Of a DNA stretch of 6,452 nt, positions 5,936 through 6,452 are shown in pieces. Both the position numbers and the translations under genes were made by a program. Below the pieces are notes generated by a model. It did not search any database and was not told the DNA's origin. It saw only the letters and a program-made list of their open reading frames with translations. The stretch covers positions 1 through 6,452 of the forward strand of contig SKOL01000588.1 of NCBI GenBank assembly GCA_007120055.1. Reading direction: 5' to 3'. This DNA comes from Anaerobacillus sp. (lineage in GTDB: Bacteria; Bacillota; Bacilli; Bacillales_H; Anaerobacillaceae). Positions within the stretch are counted from its first letter, which is position 1; each line of letters starts with the position of its first letter.

Positions 5936-5973
5936 AAAAATCCCCACCACCAGCACTGGCAGTAAGGATTTTT
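5936..5973. terminator. bidirectional intrinsic terminator
   Basis: AAAAATCC (5936-5943) pairs with GGATTTTT (5966-5973). A symmetric 6x6 internal loop leads to an inner CCAG-CA-CTGG hairpin (5950-5959). T runs follow on the plus strand (TTTTTCTTC) and on the minus strand (ATTTTTATTTTT). On the minus strand it lies 29 bases beyond the stop of the DUF3368 remnant, so it was probably that gene's terminator and now shields the symporter promoter. Confidence 0.65.
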
Positions 5974-6001
5974 CTTCTAATTTTTAATTCTTAAACCAAC
6001 G

Positions 6002-6142
6002 CTACAAACTTAGCATTAATGCCTCGGCAAAGTTTCTTGCAGACTTCTCATCAATAATTACTATATATGCACCAATTTCTTTAGCACCTACAATAACTTC
6101 TAACTCACCTTTATGTAAACGGCCATACGCTTTCTTAACAAA
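6002..6142 (-). pseudogene. C-terminal remnant of a DUF3368 (PIN-like) protein
   Basis: Forty-six codons remain open up to a TAG at 6004-6002. The translation contains LHKGELEVIVGAKEIGAYIV and IDEKSARNFAEAL, which fit the C-terminal part of DUF3368 proteins (L..GE.EAI.LA.E..A...L.DE..GR..A). These are small PIN-like proteins often found in toxin-antitoxin-like pairs. A full protein is about 150-170 residues. Here a TAA interrupts the frame upstream (6145-6143), no start codon or ribosome binding site is present, and the usual N-terminal acidic active-site residues are missing. The terminal GTIG-like tail is also absent. A terminator follows 29 bases later, so the 3' end is original while the 5' part has decayed. 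The family call rests on a short pattern match. Confidence 0.5.
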
Positions 6143-6452
6143 TTATAACTAACCATCAAATAATCATTTGAAAGTTAAAAGTCCTAATTCTACTACTAAA
6201 AGAAGGGTTAGATTTTTATTAGACCAAAGCAAATTATGAGAGAGCGTTAACTTGTTCCAAGCATTTTTGAGATTTTACTTTTCACCGCGTACATCCCGAC
6301 TAACCATACTAAAAAGTTCGCCCGGGATATATACCCCGAATTTTATCAGGTCTAATAGGGGATAAAGGAGAAGATATACTTAATACATTTTCTTTTTGTT
6401 ATCTAAGATTTGAGTCATCCCGTTAACTTTACCTATAATAACTTTGTCTACC
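6143..6452. other. 310-bp decayed right end, no confident gene
   Basis: No complete gene is visible. On the minus strand 6380-6451 reads open from the window edge (VDKVIIGKVNGMTQILDNKK to a TAA at 6382-6380), possibly the 3' end of a gene outside the window. Further in are short open stretches in different frames, one ending KSKISKMLGTS before a stop and one reading SNKNLTLLLVVELGLLTFK. There is also a near-perfect palindrome (GGGATATATACCCC, 6323-6336). Scattered short open stretches next to the truncated DUF3368 gene suggest decayed coding DNA, but I cannot assign them. Confidence 0.35.

Noticed and set aside
5910..5969. Plus-strand 19-codon ORF MEHLNLFIKNKNPHHQHWQ
   Set aside because: Most of its length is the terminator hairpin; the His-rich end comes from the stem-loop sequence.

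Overview
The window looks like chromosomal DNA from a low-GC Bacillota, most likely a Bacillaceae relative. The signs are the 16S rRNA 5' end with tandem Bacillus-type rRNA promoters, the AT-rich intergenic DNA, strong GGAGG-type ribosome binding sites with GTG and TTG starts, and a probable Bacillaceae-1-type structured RNA. The genus cannot be fixed from 53 bases of 16S. Nearly everything reads on the minus strand, so the biological order runs from right to left.

Right end (about 5,936-6,452): a decayed region. It holds the C-terminal remnant of a DUF3368 (PIN-like) protein followed by a two-way terminator. Next comes a sodium:alanine/glutamine symporter (AGCS family, 4,670-5,596) with its own candidate promoter. 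This gene is open throughout but appears to have lost roughly 150-165 internal residues in frame, including the family's conserved central motif, so it is called a pseudogene. Between it and the next operon (about 4,483-4,608) lies a GC-richer, hairpin-rich block on the plus strand. It has two small hairpins with RUCCU terminal loops, the hallmark of the Bacillaceae-1 RNA motif. A clear intrinsic terminator (4,402-4,433) then closes minus-strand transcription.

Centre (1,059-4,398): a two-gene operon. A TetR-family repressor (3,710-4,324) is followed by an 849-residue phosphotransferase with an ATP-grasp domain, a central helical domain and a C-terminal swivelling His domain. This is the layout of rifampin phosphotransferase and of B. 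subtilis YvkC, and the pair resembles yvkB-yvkC. The repressor gene has a promoter overlaid with three AATGRC boxes, one of them part of a TGAC-N4-GTCA dyad, suggesting autorepression. The likely job is inducible phosphorylation of a small molecule, perhaps an antibiotic; the substrate is unknown.

Left end (1-1,058): about 0.6 kb of AT-rich DNA without a confident gene, holding several palindromes and weak open stretches. It leads into the promoter region of an rRNA operon: two tandem promoters with ideal 17-base spacers, a boxA-like leader element, and the first 53 bases of 16S rRNA, which runs off the left edge.
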